Source of the DNA: a bacterium
GTDB lineage: Bacteria; Hydrothermota; UBA3072; B12-G15
Direction: 5' to 3'
Length of the DNA stretch: 6,284 nt
Assembly (NCBI GenBank): GCA_003646055.1
Contig: QNDZ01000098.1
Span: forward strand, 1-6,284
Of this stretch, positions 4,799 to 6,284 are shown one piece after another. The stretch's first letter is position 1, and the number at the start of each line of letters is the position of its first letter. The translations under genes and the position numbers were made by a program. Below the pieces are notes generated by a model. That model was given only the letters and a program-made list of their open reading frames with translations, did no database searches and was not told where the DNA came from.

Positions 4799-6058
4799 GT
4801 GGGCCTTGAGTTTACGTATAAGGATGTCTTTAGGGCTGTGAGGTTTGGGGCTTCACCAAAGAAGGTATGGCTTGCATTCAGGGGAATCCTTTATGCCTTT
4901 TTCTTCTATGTGATATTCTCCTATGCAGGCTTTCTTGTAAGTGGATGGACATTTAAAAACATATGGCAGACTTATAGGTTTATACCCTGTCCATTCTACA
5001 ATGCACAACTCACATGGTATGGATGGTTACTCTGGGGTATTGGTGCATTAATTGTTACCTTCTTTTACTTTGTCACCCTTACTGCCATTTCAAAGGTTAC
5101 ATACGAGAGGTTGAGAGGGGATGAGTTCTACGAGGCAAAAGAGGCATGGAAATTTGCCCTGAAAAACTGGAAGGGAACCTTCCTTTCCCCAATTTATCTT
5201 ATAGTCTTTATTGCAATACTCATTCTTGTAGGACTCGTCTTTGGCCTTGTGGGCAGGATTCCCCATGTTGGACAGATACTCATAGGTCTTATGAGTTTGC
5301 CAATTTTTGCTGGTGCTTTCTTTGTGGTTTACCTCACAATTGTGCTATTTGTGGTGATTGTGATTGCACCTGCAATTGTTGCCACAACAGAAAGTGATAC
5401 CTTTGACACACTCTTTGAAGGGTTCAGCGTTCTATATGACCAGACATGGAGATTCTTCCTCTGGGAATTTATCTTAGGACTCTGCACACTCCTTGCCATG
5501 TTTGTTTTTGCACTCCTGATGAAATATACCCTTTCACTCACAAGATGGGCACTTGGTGTCTGGGCGGGTCCAAGGGAGTGGTGGAATGTGATGTGGAACA
5601 ACGGTAAATGGTATCTCTACCTGCCCTTTGCTCCAACATTCTTGCTCAGATGGTTCCCATCACTTGTTGCGCCTGGAAAATTCCTTGCTCTTGGTGCCCT
5701 GAAAACATATCCAGGTGTCACCACACAGTTTGGTGCCTTCCTTCTGGGTATGTCCTTCTACACTATAGCCTTCCTCATTGTTGGTTACGGTGTCTCTGTT
5801 TTTGCAGCAGGTCAGACAATAATCTACACCATACTTGTGAAACTCAAAGATGAGAAGAACCTCCTTGAGATGAAGGAGGAGACATTTGAGGCAGAGGAGA
5901 TAGAGATAACACCACCTGAAGCAAAGGTAGAGGAAGAGAAACCCAAGAAGAAGAGAGGAAGACCCAAGGGAAGCACCACAAAGAAGAGGAAGACAACAAC
6001 CACAAAGAAAAAGACGAAGACCACTGCAAAGAAGAAGACAACAAAGAAGAAAAAATAA
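4799..6058 (+). CDS. Unrecognised multi-pass membrane protein with acidic linker and Lys/Thr-rich AT-hook-like tail
   Basis: A 419-residue protein from GTG 4799, placed six bases after GGAGG (4788-4792). Starting at ATG 4766 would add 11 residues encoded across the -10 box. Hydrophobic stretches suggest about six to eight membrane helices: roughly 30-49, 75-97, 131-152, 160-196 (one long or two), 219-241, a Trp/Pro-rich re-entrant or helix near 272-290, and 311-346. The segment ATTESDTFDTLFEGFSVLYD (195-214), followed by QTW (215-217), resembles a motif (T/S-E-x-D-x-FDA-x-S-x-x-YxxxxPW) that I recall from uncharacterised bacterial membrane proteins; this is memory, not a search. An acidic linker (about 350-380) leads to a tail (381-419) with 19 Lys, 3 Arg, 11 Thr and no acidic residue. 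The tail contains KKKRGRPKGS (383-392), an AT-hook-like core. The tail should be cytosolic by the positive-inside rule. Function is unknown; DNA, RNA or acidic-lipid binding are all possible. It has its own promoter and terminator. Confidence 0.85.
   Translation: MGLEFTYKDVFRAVRFGASPKKVWLAFRGILYAFFFYVIFSYAGFLVSGWTFKNIWQTYRFIPCPFYNAQLTWYGWLLWGIGALIVTFFYFVTLTAISKVTYERLRGDEFYEAKEAWKFALKNWKGTFLSPIYLIVFIAILILVGLVFGLVGRIPHVGQILIGLMSLPIFAGAFFVVYLTIVLFVVIVIAPAIVATTESDTFDTLFEGFSVLYDQTWRFFLWEFILGLCTLLAMFVFALLMKYTLSLTRWALGVWAGPREWWNVMWNNGKWYLYLPFAPTFLLRWFPSLVAPGKFLALGALKTYPGVTTQFGAFLLGMSFYTIAFLIVGYGVSVFAAGQTIIYTILVKLKDEKNLLEMKEETFEAEEIEITPPEAKVEEEKPKKKRGRPKGSTTKKRKTTTTKKKTKTTAKKKTTKKKK
5939..6055 (+). 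repeat. Low-complexity purine-rich tract encoding the basic tail
   Basis: Recurrent AAG/AAA/ACA/ACC codons give an almost pure A/G strand with short AAGAAG repeats. It encodes the Lys/Thr tail of the membrane protein. Such tracts are prone to slippage, so tail length may vary between strains or assemblies. Confidence 0.6.
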
Positions 6059-6071
6059 AAATCAGTCATTT

Positions 6072-6101
6072 AATGCCCCGCCTTGAGGCGGGGCATTTTT
6101 T
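6072..6101 (+). terminator. Intrinsic (Rho-independent) terminator
   Basis: An 11-base-pair stem, AATGCCCCGCC (6072-6082) with GGCGGGGCATT (6087-6097), a TTGA loop and a T-run at 6096-6101. The stem begins 13 bases after the TAA of the membrane-protein gene. The GC core is far richer than the surroundings, as expected of a strong terminator. The next open frame starts at the base directly after the T-run. Confidence 0.93.
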
Positions 6102-6284
6102 ATGCTCAAACTGAATAGGCTGGAAAGAGAGACATTTAAGTACCACGCAGTCTACTCCCTCCTGAATGGTATAATGTACGGGGGACTGTGGCTTCAGGAG
6201 ATTATTTCAAGGAAGACCCTTCATTCCTCAAACCTTGTGATTACATTCATTTCAATGGTGTGGCCAGTGGCAAATCTCTTCTCA
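6102..6284 (+). CDS. N-terminal fragment of a membrane protein, possibly an MFS-type transporter (cut by window end)
   Basis: An open frame from ATG 6102 runs off the window with 61 residues and no stop. It starts MLKLNRLERETFKYHAVYSL, followed by hydrophobic stretches at about 14-35 (with NGIMYGGLWLQEII) and 43-61 (SNLVITFISMVWPVANLFS). A short basic N-terminus, a first helix rich in small residues, a basic loop (SRKTLHSS) and a second helix recall the start of major facilitator transporters, but too little is visible to be sure. The ATG follows the T-run of the preceding terminator, and the only Shine-Dalgarno-like bases (GAGGCGGGG, 6085-6093) lie in its hairpin. ATG 6174 is an internal alternative with no better ribosome binding site. 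No promoter was recognised. Confidence 0.6.
   Translation, partial: MLKLNRLERETFKYHAVYSLLNGIMYGGLWLQEIISRKTLHSSNLVITFISMVWPVANLFS

Noticed and set aside
5939..6058. The basic tail as a separate histone-like protein or a frameshift artefact
   Set aside because: It is in frame with the membrane body through the acidic linker, has no start of its own, and is closed by a stop and a strong terminator.
5824..6069. Phe/Val-rich open frames on the minus strand opposite the basic tail
   Set aside because: They are the complement of the Lys/Thr codon tract (TTC/TTT runs), have low complexity and lack a ribosome binding site.

Overview
The window reads as a compact bacterial chromosome segment with every gene on the + strand. 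Bacterial signals are clear: near-perfect AGGAGGT-type ribosome binding sites, sigma70-like promoters (TTGACA/TATAGT type) and a GC-rich intrinsic terminator. Base composition looks moderately AT-rich (by eye, not computed). Arginine is written almost only as AGA/AGG, with CGN codons very rare. This is a common habit of thermophilic and deep-branching lineages, so a thermophilic or anaerobic uncultured bacterium is plausible, but the phylum cannot be fixed from this sequence.

Layout. (1) 68-871: a PHP-domain protein whose fold motifs are recognisable but whose metal ligands are almost all replaced, so it is probably a pseudoenzyme. (2) 918-1925: a zinc-dependent medium-chain alcohol dehydrogenase with its own promoter, which begins over the stop codon of gene 1. 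(3) 2044-4707: a ferrous iron uptake operon of three tightly packed genes: a DtxR/MntR-family metalloregulator starting at TTG 2044, feoA, and feoB. It is preceded by a TTGACA/TATTTT promoter whose start site lies inside a DtxR-box-like operator (TTAGGTAAGCCTAA). (4) 4799-6058: an unrecognised multi-pass membrane protein ending in an acidic stretch and then a Lys/Thr-rich tail with an AT-hook-like GRP core. It has its own strong promoter, a 19-bp perfect-arm dyad just upstream, and a strong terminator after it. (5) 6102-end: the start of another membrane protein, possibly an MFS transporter, cut by the window edge.

How it works together. The clear system is iron homeostasis. The regulator should bind Fe(II), or possibly Mn(II), sit on the operator over its own transcription start, and shut off itself, FeoA and the FeoB transporter when metal is sufficient. 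The regulator lacks the SH3-like third domain of classical DtxR, and the next gene, FeoA, is a free-standing SH3-like protein. The alcohol dehydrogenase and the PHP-like protein have no evident link to iron. The most unusual gene is the membrane protein with a DNA-binding-like basic tail, which could tether DNA to the membrane; this is inference only.

Two starts need care: the longest open frames for the regulator (from 1984) and the membrane protein (from 4766) begin inside promoter hexamers. The starts given here (TTG 2044, GTG 4799) follow strong ribosome binding sites. No stretch over 300 bases lacks a gene; the longest gaps are 1926-2043 and 4708-4798. No tRNA, rRNA, CRISPR array or mobile element was seen.
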